From Neobacillus cucumis (GTDB lineage: Bacteria > Bacillota > Bacilli > Bacillales_B > DSM-18226): DNA of 64,000 nucleotides. Every line of letters begins with the position of its first letter. Within the stretch, counting starts at the first letter, position 1. Below are positions 34,336-43,145 of this stretch, piece after piece. The translations under genes were made by a program, and so were the position numbers. The notes below the pieces were generated by a model. The model searched no databases. It was not told the origin of the DNA and worked only from the letters and a program-made list of their open reading frames with translations. The DNA lies in NCBI RefSeq assembly GCF_016107705.1, contig NZ_JAEHGC010000005.1:248001-312000 (forward strand), in the 5' to 3' direction.

Positions 34336-35820
34336 TTGGAAAATCAACAGCTGCAATATTCTTCTGAAATCGAATCTGAGTCATCTGGTAATCTTCAAAA
34401 AAAATTAAAACCACGTCATGTGTCAATGATCGCCTTAGGTGGAACAATCGGAACGGGTGTTTTTCTTGGAAGCGGGCCAGCCATTCATACAGCGGGACCG
34501 GGTGGGGTTTTAGTAGCCTATGGAATTATTGGGATTATGGTGTATTTTGTCATGACTGGGCTTGGGGAACTGGCAACCTTTATGCCAACAAGCGGTTCGA
34601 TTAGTACTTATGCCACACGTTTTATTGACCCGGCACTTGGATTTGCATTTGGCTGGAACTACTGGTTGTCATGGGCAATGACCCTTGCCGCTGAACTTTC
34701 AGCTTCTGTCCTGTTAATGAAGTATTGGTTTCCCGATAGCCCTTCACTCCTGTGGAGTGGATTATTTTTAGCTTTCCTCTTCCTTTTAAATGTCTTATCA
34801 GTTAAGGGCTTTGGTGAAGGAGAGTACTGGTTCTCTTTTATTAAAGTAGCAACGATAATCATCTTCATCGTGGTTGGAACCTTGATGATTTTTGGAATCA
34901 TGAACGGCCATCAACCTGCTGGATTTCAAAACTTTACCGTAGGCGATGCACCGTTTGTTGGCGGTTTTATCGGAACATTAGGAATCTTTCTTGTTGCCGG
35001 CTTCTCCTTTTCAGGAACTGAATGCATTGGTGTTGCAGCAGGAGAGAGTGAGGACCCAGTCAAAAATATCCCACGAGCCATACGGAGTGTTTTTTGGCGA
35101 ATTCTTCTGTTTTACATTTTAGCGCTTCTCATTATCTCGTTTCTTGTACCTTATACGAATGAAAGTCTTCAAAACTCAACTGTTATGGCCAGCCCTTTTA
35201 CCATTGTGTTCAAAAGAGCCGGGCTTGCATTGGCCGCTTCTGTAATGAATGCCGTTATTCTAACATCAGTTTTATCTGCCGGAAATGGCTGTCTTTATGT
35301 GACAAGCAGAATCATGTATGCAATGGCCCAGGAAGGGCAAGCACCACGAATTTTTGCTAAAGTAAACAAACGTGGTGTCCCTGTTGCAGCTCTAGTTGCG
35401 ACAACGATTGTCGGAATGTTAGCCTTTTTAGCGTCCTTTGTAGGAGATGGAACCATCTATCTTTGGCTGATGAATTCCGTTGGTGTGACGACGTTTATTT
35501 TCTGGCTCGGAATTGCGGCCAGCCACTACCGCTTCCGCAAAGCCTATGTGGCACAAGGTTATTCGATAAAAGATCTCCCATACCGTGCAAAATGGTATCC
35601 CTTTGGACCGATCTTTGCTTTCGTTGTATGCTTTGTGATCCTGATTGCCCAAGACTATCAAGGGTTTACCTCGGGGCATATCGATTGGGTGGGTGTCATT
35701 GCCGCCTATCTCGGAATCCCTGTATTTATTGTATTTTGGCTTGGTTTTAAATTTATTAAGAAAACAAAGGTCATTCCTTTAGAAGAATGTAAGATTGATG
35801 TCAAAGAATTTCAGAGCTAA
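34336..35820 (+). CDS. APC-family amino acid permease (LysP/HutM-like)
   Basis: 494 residues with 12 predicted membrane helices. Motifs are KPRHVSMIALGGTIGTGVFLGSG, MTGLGELATFMPTSGSISTYA and AGFSFSGTECIGVAAGES, typical of the amino acid transporter family that includes lysine and histidine permeases. The TTG at 34336 follows AGGGGG by 7 bases. A longer frame from 34210 would run through the hutU2 terminator and has no ribosome binding site. Context suggests histidine import, but the family is broad. It is likely co-controlled with hutU2 by readthrough. Confidence 0.88.
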   Translation: MENQQLQYSSEIESESSGNLQKKLKPRHVSMIALGGTIGTGVFLGSGPAIHTAGPGGVLVAYGIIGIMVYFVMTGLGELATFMPTSGSISTYATRFIDPALGFAFGWNYWLSWAMTLAAELSASVLLMKYWFPDSPSLLWSGLFLAFLFLLNVLSVKGFGEGEYWFSFIKVATIIIFIVVGTLMIFGIMNGHQPAGFQNFTVGDAPFVGGFIGTLGIFLVAGFSFSGTECIGVAAGESEDPVKNIPRAIRSVFWRILLFYILALLIISFLVPYTNESLQNSTVMASPFTIVFKRAGLALAASVMNAVILTSVLSAGNGCLYVTSRIMYAMAQEGQAPRIFAKVNKRGVPVAALVATTIVGMLAFLASFVGDGTIYLWLMNSVGVTTFIFWLGIAASHYRFRKAYVAQGYSIKDLPYRAKWYPFGPIFAFVVCFVILIAQDYQGFTSGHIDWVGVIAAYLGIPVFIVFWLGFKFIKKTKVIPLEECKIDVKEFQS

Positions 35821-35830
35821 AAAAAGTTTG

Positions 35831-35862
35831 CCACAGTTCCTGGAACTGTGGCCTAATTTTGT
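35831..35862 (+). terminator. Intrinsic terminator after the amino acid permease
   Basis: CCACAGTTCC (35831-35840) and GGAACTGTGG (35842-35851), then CCTAATTTTG. Confidence 0.75.
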
Positions 35863-36050
35863 TCCTTTTAAGGATTGATTCATTATTTTTAATCGCAAAG
35901 ATTTTTCTCGATCTTTTAGTTATTTCGTATTCCAGACATTGATTCCTCTGGTTAATAATACCGTTGTTTTTTTGTCAACAAATTTTAAGCGGACATACAA
36001 ATTTAGTCAATGAACGTAATACAATGTAAAAAAATTAGGAGTGATTTACA

Positions 36051-36680
36051 TTGTCTTGGCTAATCATCTTGGCATTTGCAGCATCATCAAGCATAGATAA
36101 TTTAGGTATTGGTATTTCTTACGGTGTTCGAAAGATCCGAATTGGCATTGGAGCCAACATTTTAATGGCCATTATTTGTTATCTTATGAGCCTTGCTGGT
36201 ATTACTTTTGGAATTTGGGTTTCGCGTATTCTACCTGGCATCTTTCCAGTGGTAATTGGAGGATTATTGCTTTTAATTATTGGAATTAGAATTATTTTGT
36301 TAGCAGCACCCCGTAAGAACGCAATAAAGGATCATGAAGGATATGACGGTCAATCCACTAGTATAAAAACGGTTATCAAAAATCCAGAATTAGCCGATGT
36401 GGACCAATCGGGAGAAATTGGCTGGGGTGAAGCCATGCTTCTTGGTGTTGCTTTATCATCTAACGCACTTACGAATGGCTTAGGTGCAGGCTTACTTGGA
36501 CTTTCGCCCCATGCTATTTCTCTAACAGCTGCAATTGGCAGTTTAATTAGTGTTTGGGCTGGTGTTAAGTTAGGTTTTAAATTATCCGCCGTTCGGATTG
36601 GTCCCTATACATTGGGGCAATTTGGTACCATTATTAGCGGAATCATTATTATCATTATTGCGATAACCGCTTTCTTTTAA
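36051..36680 (+). CDS. ytaF: Sporulation membrane protein YtaF (MntP-like fold)
   Basis: 209 residues, about six hydrophobic segments in two related halves. AASSSIDNLGIGISYGVRKI in the first half and ALSSNALTNGLGAGL in the second form the paired motif of the MntP/YtaF family. A central insert carries an EF-hand-like DVDQSGEIGWGE. The protein is known from sporulating bacilli, and its transported ion, if any, is not established. The TTG at 36051 lies 9 bases after AGGAG. Confidence 0.88.
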   Translation: MSWLIILAFAASSSIDNLGIGISYGVRKIRIGIGANILMAIICYLMSLAGITFGIWVSRILPGIFPVVIGGLLLLIIGIRIILLAAPRKNAIKDHEGYDGQSTSIKTVIKNPELADVDQSGEIGWGEAMLLGVALSSNALTNGLGAGLLGLSPHAISLTAAIGSLISVWAGVKLGFKLSAVRIGPYTLGQFGTIISGIIIIIIAITAFF

Positions 36681-36690
36681 AATAACTGTA

Positions 36691-36727
36691 TTGACAATTA
36701 TTAATGAGAATATTGACTAATTGTCAA
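36691..36727. repeat. Long inverted repeat between ytaF and the XRE gene
   Basis: TTGACAATTA (36691-36700) and TAATTGTCAA (36718-36727) are perfect arms, and a further ATTGAC lies in the loop. It could be a terminator lacking a U-tract or an operator for the adjacent regulator. Confidence 0.5.
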
Positions 36728-36813
36728 CATGTAGATATATTAGTGAATAGATTTAAGGCCAATTGGAACTGGGGATTATTGTGATGGGGTATATGAATAT
36801 GGGGGAGTAGAAA

Positions 36814-37464
36814 ATGTCAAAAGATCAAAAAAATAGCAATATTGGGTTGGTGTTAAAAGATCTATTAAAACAACAGTCCTTATCCATGAGGAAATTGAGC
36901 GAGCTTACGGAAATCGACACTGCCACCATTTCACGTATTGTTAATGGTAAACGAAAAGCCACACCTGAACATTTAAAAAAATTTGCAGTCTCTCTTGGAG
37001 TTCCGTTTGCAGATTTATTTCGTGCTGCAGGGTACCCGATTGATCAAAAAACAGAAAAAAGCTATTCAGATGATCTTAATGCAACGGTGGATAATATTGA
37101 AAAAATCCTAGAATCTTCTAATTTGTATAATAAAAAATTTACAATTGAAAGTGTGGAAAAACAATTAGAGAAATACGAACAGTTCTCGCAAACGGAAGAA
37201 GGGGAAGAAACCATCCTAAATAACTTTGAGAAGAAGCTCCAAAAATTAGGGGGAATAGGTCCATTTATTAGTCATTTAAAAGTAATGTTTGAACAATTTT
37301 GTACGAAGAAGGATTCTTCACATCATTTGGCCGTTATAGGAAGTGCCCTTTTATATTTTATCATGCCAGTTGACGTTATTCCGGATTACATCTTTCCGAT
37401 TGGTTATTTAGATGATGCCGTCGCCGTACAGCTTGTATCGAATTTACTATCAATGAAAAAATGA
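36814..37464 (+). CDS. XRE helix-turn-helix protein with C-terminal DUF1232 membrane domain
   Basis: 216 residues. An XRE helix-turn-helix occupies about residues 8-65 (MRKLSELTEIDTATISRIVNGKRKA). A charged linker follows, then a DUF1232 (YkvA-like) segment with LLYFIMPVDVIPDYIFPIGYLDDAVAV, a short hydrophobic hairpin. The fusion implies a DNA-binding protein tied to the membrane. Targets are unknown. A GGGGGAG ribosome binding site precedes the ATG. An inverted repeat 90 bp upstream may be its own operator. Confidence 0.85.
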   Translation: MSKDQKNSNIGLVLKDLLKQQSLSMRKLSELTEIDTATISRIVNGKRKATPEHLKKFAVSLGVPFADLFRAAGYPIDQKTEKSYSDDLNATVDNIEKILESSNLYNKKFTIESVEKQLEKYEQFSQTEEGEETILNNFEKKLQKLGGIGPFISHLKVMFEQFCTKKDSSHHLAVIGSALLYFIMPVDVIPDYIFPIGYLDDAVAVQLVSNLLSMKK

Positions 37465-37553
37465 AACCAGATCCAAATTATTAAAAAGTTTAGATTGAAC
37501 ATTCCTCTTAATGGTATATTTTATTTTAAGTTTAGTATAGGAAGGCGATAATT

Positions 37554-38288
37554 TTGGGAGATAAAGAAATTAACCTAGTAGAGCATTTGGATGAATTACG
37601 TAAAAGACTAATCATATCAGCTGGAGCCTTTCTGATTTTTCTTGTTTTTGGACTCATTTATTCCAAAGAGATTTATGTTTTTTTTATGGGGAATTTAGGA
37701 TATAAACTTATGGTTTTAGGGCCAAGTGACATTATTTTGATTTATTTTCATCTTGCATCAGTTGTTGCCATTGCAGGAACGATTCCTGTTGCAGCATGGC
37801 AGATTTGGATATTTGTTAAACCCGCATTAAAACCTTTAGAAAGAAAGGTTGCTTTAGCCTATATTCCATCCTTATTTTTACTATTTATAGTAGGTTTGGG
37901 TTTTGGATACTTTTTCATTTTTCCAAACATCATGAGGTTTCTAATCCATTTGGGAAATGATTTAATGACTACCTCGTTTACGGCAGAAAAATACTTCAGT
38001 TTTTTAATTAATATGACGTTACCATTTGGCGTTGCTTTCGAATTACCGCTTGTCCTGATGTTTTTAACAACTTTGGGGATTGTCAATCCTTATAGAATTG
38101 CGAAAATGAGAAAATACGCATATTTAATCCTGGTCATTATTGCTTCTATGATTTCTCCGCCAGAGCTCATCTCTCATCTTTCGGTAGCAATACCGCTTAT
38201 TATTATTTATGAAGTAAGCATTCTGTTATCAATCATGGTTTATAAACGAAAACAAAAGAGTTACAGTGGTTTGCACTTTGAAAAATAA
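37554..38288 (+). CDS. tatC: Twin-arginine translocase subunit TatC
   Basis: 244 residues, six hydrophobic segments. The N-terminal signature is LVEHLDELRKRLIISAGAFL, with FVKPALKPLERKVA, FGVAFELPLVLMFL and a short basic tail. TatC recognises the twin-arginine signal of folded exported proteins. No tatA/B gene is adjacent, so the partner must be elsewhere. The TTG at 37554 follows GGAAGGCG. A terminator follows. Confidence 0.92.
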   Translation: MGDKEINLVEHLDELRKRLIISAGAFLIFLVFGLIYSKEIYVFFMGNLGYKLMVLGPSDIILIYFHLASVVAIAGTIPVAAWQIWIFVKPALKPLERKVALAYIPSLFLLFIVGLGFGYFFIFPNIMRFLIHLGNDLMTTSFTAEKYFSFLINMTLPFGVAFELPLVLMFLTTLGIVNPYRIAKMRKYAYLILVIIASMISPPELISHLSVAIPLIIIYEVSILLSIMVYKRKQKSYSGLHFEK

Positions 38289-38300
38289 TAATCTTGATGG

Positions 38301-38337
38301 ATTCACATGGTGTGGTTACTCCATGTGAATTTTTTTC
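38301..38337 (+). terminator. Intrinsic terminator after tatC
   Basis: ATTCACATGG (38301-38310) and CCATGTGAAT (38321-38330) with seven Ts. Confidence 0.9.
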
Positions 38338-38417
38338 TGCTCAAATTAAAGTGTTTTTTTAATTTTCGCATTTTTGATATTATAGAGGTAGGTTTTACAT
38401 AGAAGGGAGTATTTGTC

Positions 38418-39209
38418 ATGGTTTTACATCTAGAAAATGTTTCATTAAAACGAGACGGTTCTTGGATTTTACAGAATATAAATTGGCAAATTGAAAAGGG
38501 AGATCACTGGATATTATTTGGCTTAAATGGTGCTGGGAAAACAGCCATTCTTCAACTTTTAAATGCTTTTTACTTCCCGACTAGCGGAAAAGTCACGGTG
38601 CTCGGTCTTGAATTTGGAAAGACGTATTTAGGAGAAAAGCTTCGGAAACAAATTGGTTTTGTTTCGTCGTCATTACAGGAAAAATTTCACCCTGGAGATA
38701 ATGCGTTTGAGGTTGTTTTAAGTGGGGCTTTTGCTTCCATTGGTTTGTATGAAACTCCTACAGATGAGATTCGTGAAAAAGCGATTAATTTACTTGAAAA
38801 TCTTGGCTGCATTGAGTATGCGAATCGAAACTATGAAACATTGTCCCAAGGGGAAAAGCAACGCGTCCTAATTGCCCGGGCATTAATGGCCGAACCCTCG
38901 TTGCTAATTTTGGATGAGCCAACGAACGGATTGGATTTTATTGCACGTGAAGAGTTATTGGAATCGATTGAATTGATTTCAAAGAATCCTGATGCCCCGA
39001 CGATGATTTATGTCACCCACCATGTTGAAGAAATATTACCTGTTTTCAATAAAACCTTGTTACTTAAACAGGGAAAGGTTTTTGCGGAGGGTGGTACAAG
39101 TGAAATGATCTCAGGGGAACTGCTTACAGAATTTTTCGGATTGCCAGTTAAGGTTTTTTGGGAAAACAACCGGCCATTATTATCAAAAATGCAGGCAGTA
39201 GAAAAATAG
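38418..39209 (+). CDS. ABC transporter ATP-binding protein, YlmA-like
   Basis: 263 residues. Walker A is GLNGAGKTA, signature LSQGEKQRVLIARAL, Walker B LLILDEPTNGL, switch His YVTHHVEEI. HWILFGLNGAGKT and QEKFHPGDNAFEVVLSG fit the YlmA/ModF-like group of soluble single-domain ATPases with no known permease partner. AGGGAG precedes the ATG. The tandem repeat array begins about 95 bp after its stop. Confidence 0.88.
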   Translation: MVLHLENVSLKRDGSWILQNINWQIEKGDHWILFGLNGAGKTAILQLLNAFYFPTSGKVTVLGLEFGKTYLGEKLRKQIGFVSSSLQEKFHPGDNAFEVVLSGAFASIGLYETPTDEIREKAINLLENLGCIEYANRNYETLSQGEKQRVLIARALMAEPSLLILDEPTNGLDFIAREELLESIELISKNPDAPTMIYVTHHVEEILPVFNKTLLLKQGKVFAEGGTSEMISGELLTEFFGLPVKVFWENNRPLLSKMQAVEK

Positions 39210-39303
39210 AATGGGAGGTTTCGATTTGCCTGAAAGTAAAAGTGGCCGTTGTCAGAGTGCTTTGAGAATTAAGGGGAGTGGGCATTATCATGGGTTGTTG
39301 ATA

Positions 39304-39955
39304 GTGCCCGAGTGGCAGAAAAAAATGAGGTGTTGGGAACGATCAGGTGTTAATAGTGCCCGAGTGGCAGAAAAAAATGAGGTGTTGGGAACGATCAGGT
39401 GTTGATAGTGCCCGAGTGGTCGAAAAAAATATGGTGTTGGGAACGATCAGGTGTTGATAGTGCCCGAGTGGTCGGAAAAAATATGGTGTTGGGAACGATC
39501 AGTGGTCGATAGTGCCCGAGTAGCAAAAAAAAAATGTGGTGTTGGGAACGATCGGTGGTTGATAGTGCCCGAGTGGTCGAAAAAAATATGGTGTTGGGAA
39601 CGATCAGTGGTCGATAGTGCCCGAGTAGCAAAAAAAAATGTGGTGTTGGGAACGATCGGTGGTTGATAGTGCCCGAGTGGTCGAAAAAAATATGGTGTTG
39701 GGAACGATCAGGTGTTGATAGTGCCCGAGTGGCAGAAAAAAATGAGGTGTTGGGAACGATCAGGCGTTAATAGTGCCCGAGTGGCAGAAAAAAATGAGGT
39801 GTTGGGAACGATCAGGTGTTGATAGTGCCCGAGTGGCAGAAAAAAATGTGGTGTTGGGAACGATCGGTGGTCGATAGTGCCCGAGTGGTCGAAAAAAATA
39901 TGGTGTTGGGAACGATCAGGTGTTGATAGTGCCCGAGTGGCAGAAAAGTGCCCGC
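39304..39955. repeat. 52-bp tandem repeat (minisatellite), about 12.5 units
   Basis: GTGCCCGAG begins at 39304, 39356, 39408, 39460, 39512, 39565, 39617, 39669, 39721, 39773, 39825, 39877 and 39929, giving a 52-bp period (one 53-bp step). Three unit variants differ after GTGCCCGAG: TGGCAG, TGGTCG or TAGCAA. Each unit has an A-rich stretch and GTGTTGGGAACGATC. GGGAACGATCA and the following TGATAGTGCCC can form an imperfect hairpin. There are no variable spacers, so it is not CRISPR. The period is not a multiple of three, so it is unlikely to be coding. Confidence 0.9.
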
Positions 39956-40035
39956 AAACAATAATATTATATTAAACAAATCCCCGTAATTATAGGGTTT
40001 CTTCGATAGGAAATTTTTTCTTCAAGTTTCATACT

Positions 40036-40053
40036 TTGTTCAATATTTCACAA
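40036..40053. promoter_or_regulatory. Rex-like site upstream of the small 75-aa gene
   Basis: TTGTTCAATATTTCACAA matches 16 of 18 bases of the Rex consensus TTGTGAAATATTTCACAA. Confidence 0.6.
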
Positions 40054-40112
40054 TCTATTTTTCAGAATACATGCTAAGATGAAATCACAAAAGGTATTAA
40101 GGAGTGATAAGC

Positions 40113-40340
40113 ATGATGCAATGTGAATGGAAGACTTTTTCAACTGATTCTGAGACCTATACATTAGAAACATTTGAAGCAGCAGTTGGAGACGAATATG
40201 AGGCGATGATGTTAAAAGAAAATGAGCAGATTCCTTCCTATATCTGGACTGTCAATTATGTGGTCATTGTAAAAAGAAGCTCCAAGGTCCTAACAGACAT
40301 ATATTTTGAAAAAATACCGCGTAATCCTGTTTGTGAGTAA
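40113..40340 (+). CDS. Small hypothetical protein (75 aa)
   Basis: A 75-residue protein, MMQCEWKTF at its start, with alternating acidic and hydrophobic segments and a C-terminal YVVIVKRSSKVLTDIYFEK. There is no signal peptide and I know no family for it. AAGGAG (40099-40104) fits the ATG at 40113. Rex-like sites lie both upstream of it and between it and adhE, so it may belong to a redox-controlled unit with adhE. Confidence 0.7.
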   Translation: MMQCEWKTFSTDSETYTLETFEAAVGDEYEAMMLKENEQIPSYIWTVNYVVIVKRSSKVLTDIYFEKIPRNPVCE

Positions 40341-40357
40341 AAAAATTTTGATTTAAC

Positions 40358-40376
40358 ATGTGAAATATTTCACAAT
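40358..40376. promoter_or_regulatory. Rex-binding site before adhE
   Basis: TGTGAAATATTTCACA is a perfect 16-bp palindrome equal to the core of the Rex consensus. It ends 26 bp before the adhE start. Rex represses fermentation genes when NADH is low. Confidence 0.82.
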
Positions 40377-40400
40377 CATAACCTATTGGAGGGAATAAAA

Positions 40401-43004
40401 ATGGCAATCGATGAAAAAGTAATAGAGCAAACCCAAACAGTAGCAGAAACAATTGATAAATTAGTCGAGAATGGTTTAAATGCATTGGCGGAATTCCGCA
40501 GCTTTAATCAACAAACGATTGATGAAATTGTTAAACAAATGGCGTTAGCGGGACTTGACCAGCATATGCCGCTTGCAAAACTTGCCGTCGAGGAAACAAA
40601 ACGAGGCGTGTATGAAGACAAAATCATTAAAAATATGTTTGCAACCGAATATGTCTATCACAATATTAAATATGATAAAACGGCCGGAATTATAAATGAA
40701 AACGATTATGAAGGCATCATTGAAATTGCCGAGCCTGTGGGGGTAGTAGCAGGAGTTACACCGGTTACCAATCCAACATCTACTACAATGTTTAAGGCAT
40801 TAATTTCAATTAAAACAAGAAACCCGATTATTTTTGCCTTCCACCCATCTGCACAAAAATGCAGCAGTGAGGCAGCAAGAATACTAAGAGATGCCGCAGT
40901 AAAAGCCGGTGCTCCGGAATATTGTATTCAATGGATTGAAACACCATCCCTTGAAGCTACCCAAACCTTGATGAATCACCAGAATATTTCGCTCATCCTT
41001 GCAACAGGAGGGGCAGGAATGGTCAAATCTGCCTATAGTTCTGGTAAACCGGCTTTAGGAGTTGGGCCAGGGAATGTTCCATGCTATATTGAAAAATCAG
41101 CTAACCTAAGCCAAGCTGTAAATGATTTGATTTTATCGAAAACCTTTGATAACGGTATGATTTGTGCATCTGAACAGGCCGTTATCATAGATAAAGAGAT
41201 TTATAGTAACGTGAAAAGAGAAATGATCGCAAACAATTGCTACTTCCTTAATGATGATGAAAAAGAAAAGGTGGAAAAACTAGTTATCAATGAACATTCC
41301 TGCGCCGTAAACGCGGATATTGTTGGAATGACTGCCTTTAAAATAGCTGAAATGGCTGGAGTAACGGTTCCCGAAGGCACCAAAATTTTGATTGCCGAAT
41401 TAACAGGTGTAGGACCGGCATATCCGCTTTCAAGAGAAAAATTAAGCCCAGTTTTAGCCTGCTACAAGGTGAACGGTCTCGAAGAGGGGCTTAAAAGAGC
41501 AGAAGAAATGCTCGAATTTGGCGGTTTAGGCCACTCTGCTGTGATTCACACCAATGACCAAACAGCTATAAGAGAATTTGGCATGCGAATGAAAGCCGGC
41601 CGGATTATTGTAAATGCACCTTCTTCACAAGGGGCAATTGGCGATATTTATAATGCCTATATGCCTTCATTAACATTGGGATGTGGTACGTATGGCGGAA
41701 ACTCAGTTTCTACCAATGTTGGTGCCATCCATATGATTAACATTAAAAAGGTTGCGAAAAGGAACGTGAATATGCAATGGTTTAAGGTTCCATCCAAAAT
41801 TTATTTTGAAAAAAATTCAACTCAATACTTAGCGAAAATGCCAAAAATCTCGAAGGCGTTTATTGTCACAGACCCTGGTATGGTAAATCTTGGCTATGTG
41901 GACCGCGTGCTCTATTATTTAAGAAAACGCCCCGATTATGTACACTGTGAAATTTTTTCAGAAGTGGAGCCGGACCCTTCCATCGAAACGGTGATGAAGG
42001 GTGCAGAAATGATGGCAAAATTCCAGCCGGATGTCATTATCGCACTTGGAGGCGGTTCTGCCATGGATGCTGCGAAAGGAATGTGGCTCTTCTATGAGTA
42101 TCCGGATTCTGAATTTTTTGGCCTAAAACAAAAATTCTTAGATATCCGTAAGCGGATTGTAAAATATCCGAAGTTAGGGGAAAGAGCCCAATTCGTGGCG
42201 ATTCCAACCACATCTGGAACTGGCTCAGAAGTGACCTCCTTCTCAGTTATTACCGATAAAGAGGCAAATATTAAATACCCGTTGGCCGATTATGAATTGA
42301 CACCTGATGTCGCCATTATTGACCCGCAATTCGTGATGACGGTACCAAAACATATTACGGCTGACACTGGACTCGATGTATTAACCCATGCAATTGAAGC
42401 GTATGTTTCCTGCATGGCAAATGATTTTACGGATGGCTTAGCCATGAAAGCCATTCAATTAGTATTCGAGTATTTGCCAAGAGCCTATAAAAATGGAAAT
42501 GATGAAGAGGCACGTGAAAAGATTCATAATGCATCCACGATTGCTGGTATGGCATTTGCCAATGCCTTCCTTGGAATCAACCATAGTCTTGCACATAAGT
42601 TAGGCGCTGAATTCCATGTTGCCCATGGCCGTGCAAATGCGGTTCTTCTGCCACATGTAATTCGTTATAATGCAACTAAACCGACGAAGTTTACGGCATT
42701 CCCGAAATACAATCATTTCATAGCGGATAAACGATACGCAGAAATCGCTAGAACCCTTGGACTTCCTGCTCGGACAACAGAAGAGGGTGTTGAAAACCTT
42801 GTGCAGGCCATTATTAAACTAGCTAAAGAGCTTGATGTTCCAATGAGCTTAGAAGCCAATCATCTTGATCGGGTTGAATTTGAAAGCAAGGTGGAATTTT
42901 TAGCAGAGCGTGCCTTTGAAGACCAATGTACGACCGCAAATCCGAAGCTTCCGCTAGTTACGGAATTGGCTGAAATTTATCGTTTGGCATATAAGGGAGT
43001 TTAA
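40401..43004 (+). CDS. adhE: Bifunctional acetaldehyde-CoA/alcohol dehydrogenase
   Basis: 867 residues, full length. The N-terminal aldehyde dehydrogenase half has GVTPVTNPTSTTMFKALIS, ATGGAGMVKSAYSSGKPALG and the catalytic Cys in DNGMICASEQ. The C-terminal iron alcohol dehydrogenase half has IALGGGSAMDAAKG, GTGSEVTSFSVITD and the metal His residues in HSLAHKLGAEFHVAHGRANA. It reduces acetyl-CoA to ethanol with NADH during fermentation. GGAGGG lies 8 bases before the ATG. The Rex site upstream fits anaerobic, redox-controlled expression. Confidence 0.97.
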   Translation: MAIDEKVIEQTQTVAETIDKLVENGLNALAEFRSFNQQTIDEIVKQMALAGLDQHMPLAKLAVEETKRGVYEDKIIKNMFATEYVYHNIKYDKTAGIINENDYEGIIEIAEPVGVVAGVTPVTNPTSTTMFKALISIKTRNPIIFAFHPSAQKCSSEAARILRDAAVKAGAPEYCIQWIETPSLEATQTLMNHQNISLILATGGAGMVKSAYSSGKPALGVGPGNVPCYIEKSANLSQAVNDLILSKTFDNGMICASEQAVIIDKEIYSNVKREMIANNCYFLNDDEKEKVEKLVINEHSCAVNADIVGMTAFKIAEMAGVTVPEGTKILIAELTGVGPAYPLSREKLSPVLACYKVNGLEEGLKRAEEMLEFGGLGHSAVIHTNDQTAIREFGMRMKAGRIIVNAPSSQGAIGDIYNAYMPSLTLGCGTYGGNSVSTNVGAIHMINIKKVAKRNVNMQWFKVPSKIYFEKNSTQYLAKMPKISKAFIVTDPGMVNLGYVDRVLYYLRKRPDYVHCEIFSEVEPDPSIETVMKGAEMMAKFQPDVIIALGGGSAMDAAKGMWLFYEYPDSEFFGLKQKFLDIRKRIVKYPKLGERAQFVAIPTTSGTGSEVTSFSVITDKEANIKYPLADYELTPDVAIIDPQFVMTVPKHITADTGLDVLTHAIEAYVSCMANDFTDGLAMKAIQLVFEYLPRAYKNGNDEEAREKIHNASTIAGMAFANAFLGINHSLAHKLGAEFHVAHGRANAVLLPHVIRYNATKPTKFTAFPKYNHFIADKRYAEIARTLGLPARTTEEGVENLVQAIIKLAKELDVPMSLEANHLDRVEFESKVEFLAERAFEDQCTTANPKLPLVTELAEIYRLAYKGV

Positions 43005-43016
43005 TCTCCGCTAATC

Positions 43017-43063
43017 AGAAGAGAGTCTTCCTTGCTAAGGAGAGGCTCTCTTCTTTGCTTTTT
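43017..43063 (+). terminator. Intrinsic terminator after adhE
   Basis: AGAAGAGAG (43017-43025) and CTCTCTTCT (43046-43054) with CTTCCTT/AAGGAG inside and a T-rich tail. Confidence 0.85.
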
Positions 43064-43145
43064 GAAGGAAAATAGATGTAAAAACGAGAATAATATAAGT
43101 GACAAAAGGTTTCCTTGGTTCAATAGATTTGGAGGAGGAATTTTT

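Noticed and set aside
39211..39666. Overlapping open frames on both strands within the tandem repeat (peptides like VPEWSEKIWCWERS)
   Set aside because: The 52-bp period is not a multiple of three, frames exist on both strands, there is no ribosome binding site, and the peptides merely translate the repeat.
39304..39955. Possible CRISPR array
   Set aside because: Units are contiguous near-identical copies with no unique spacers, and no cas genes are present.
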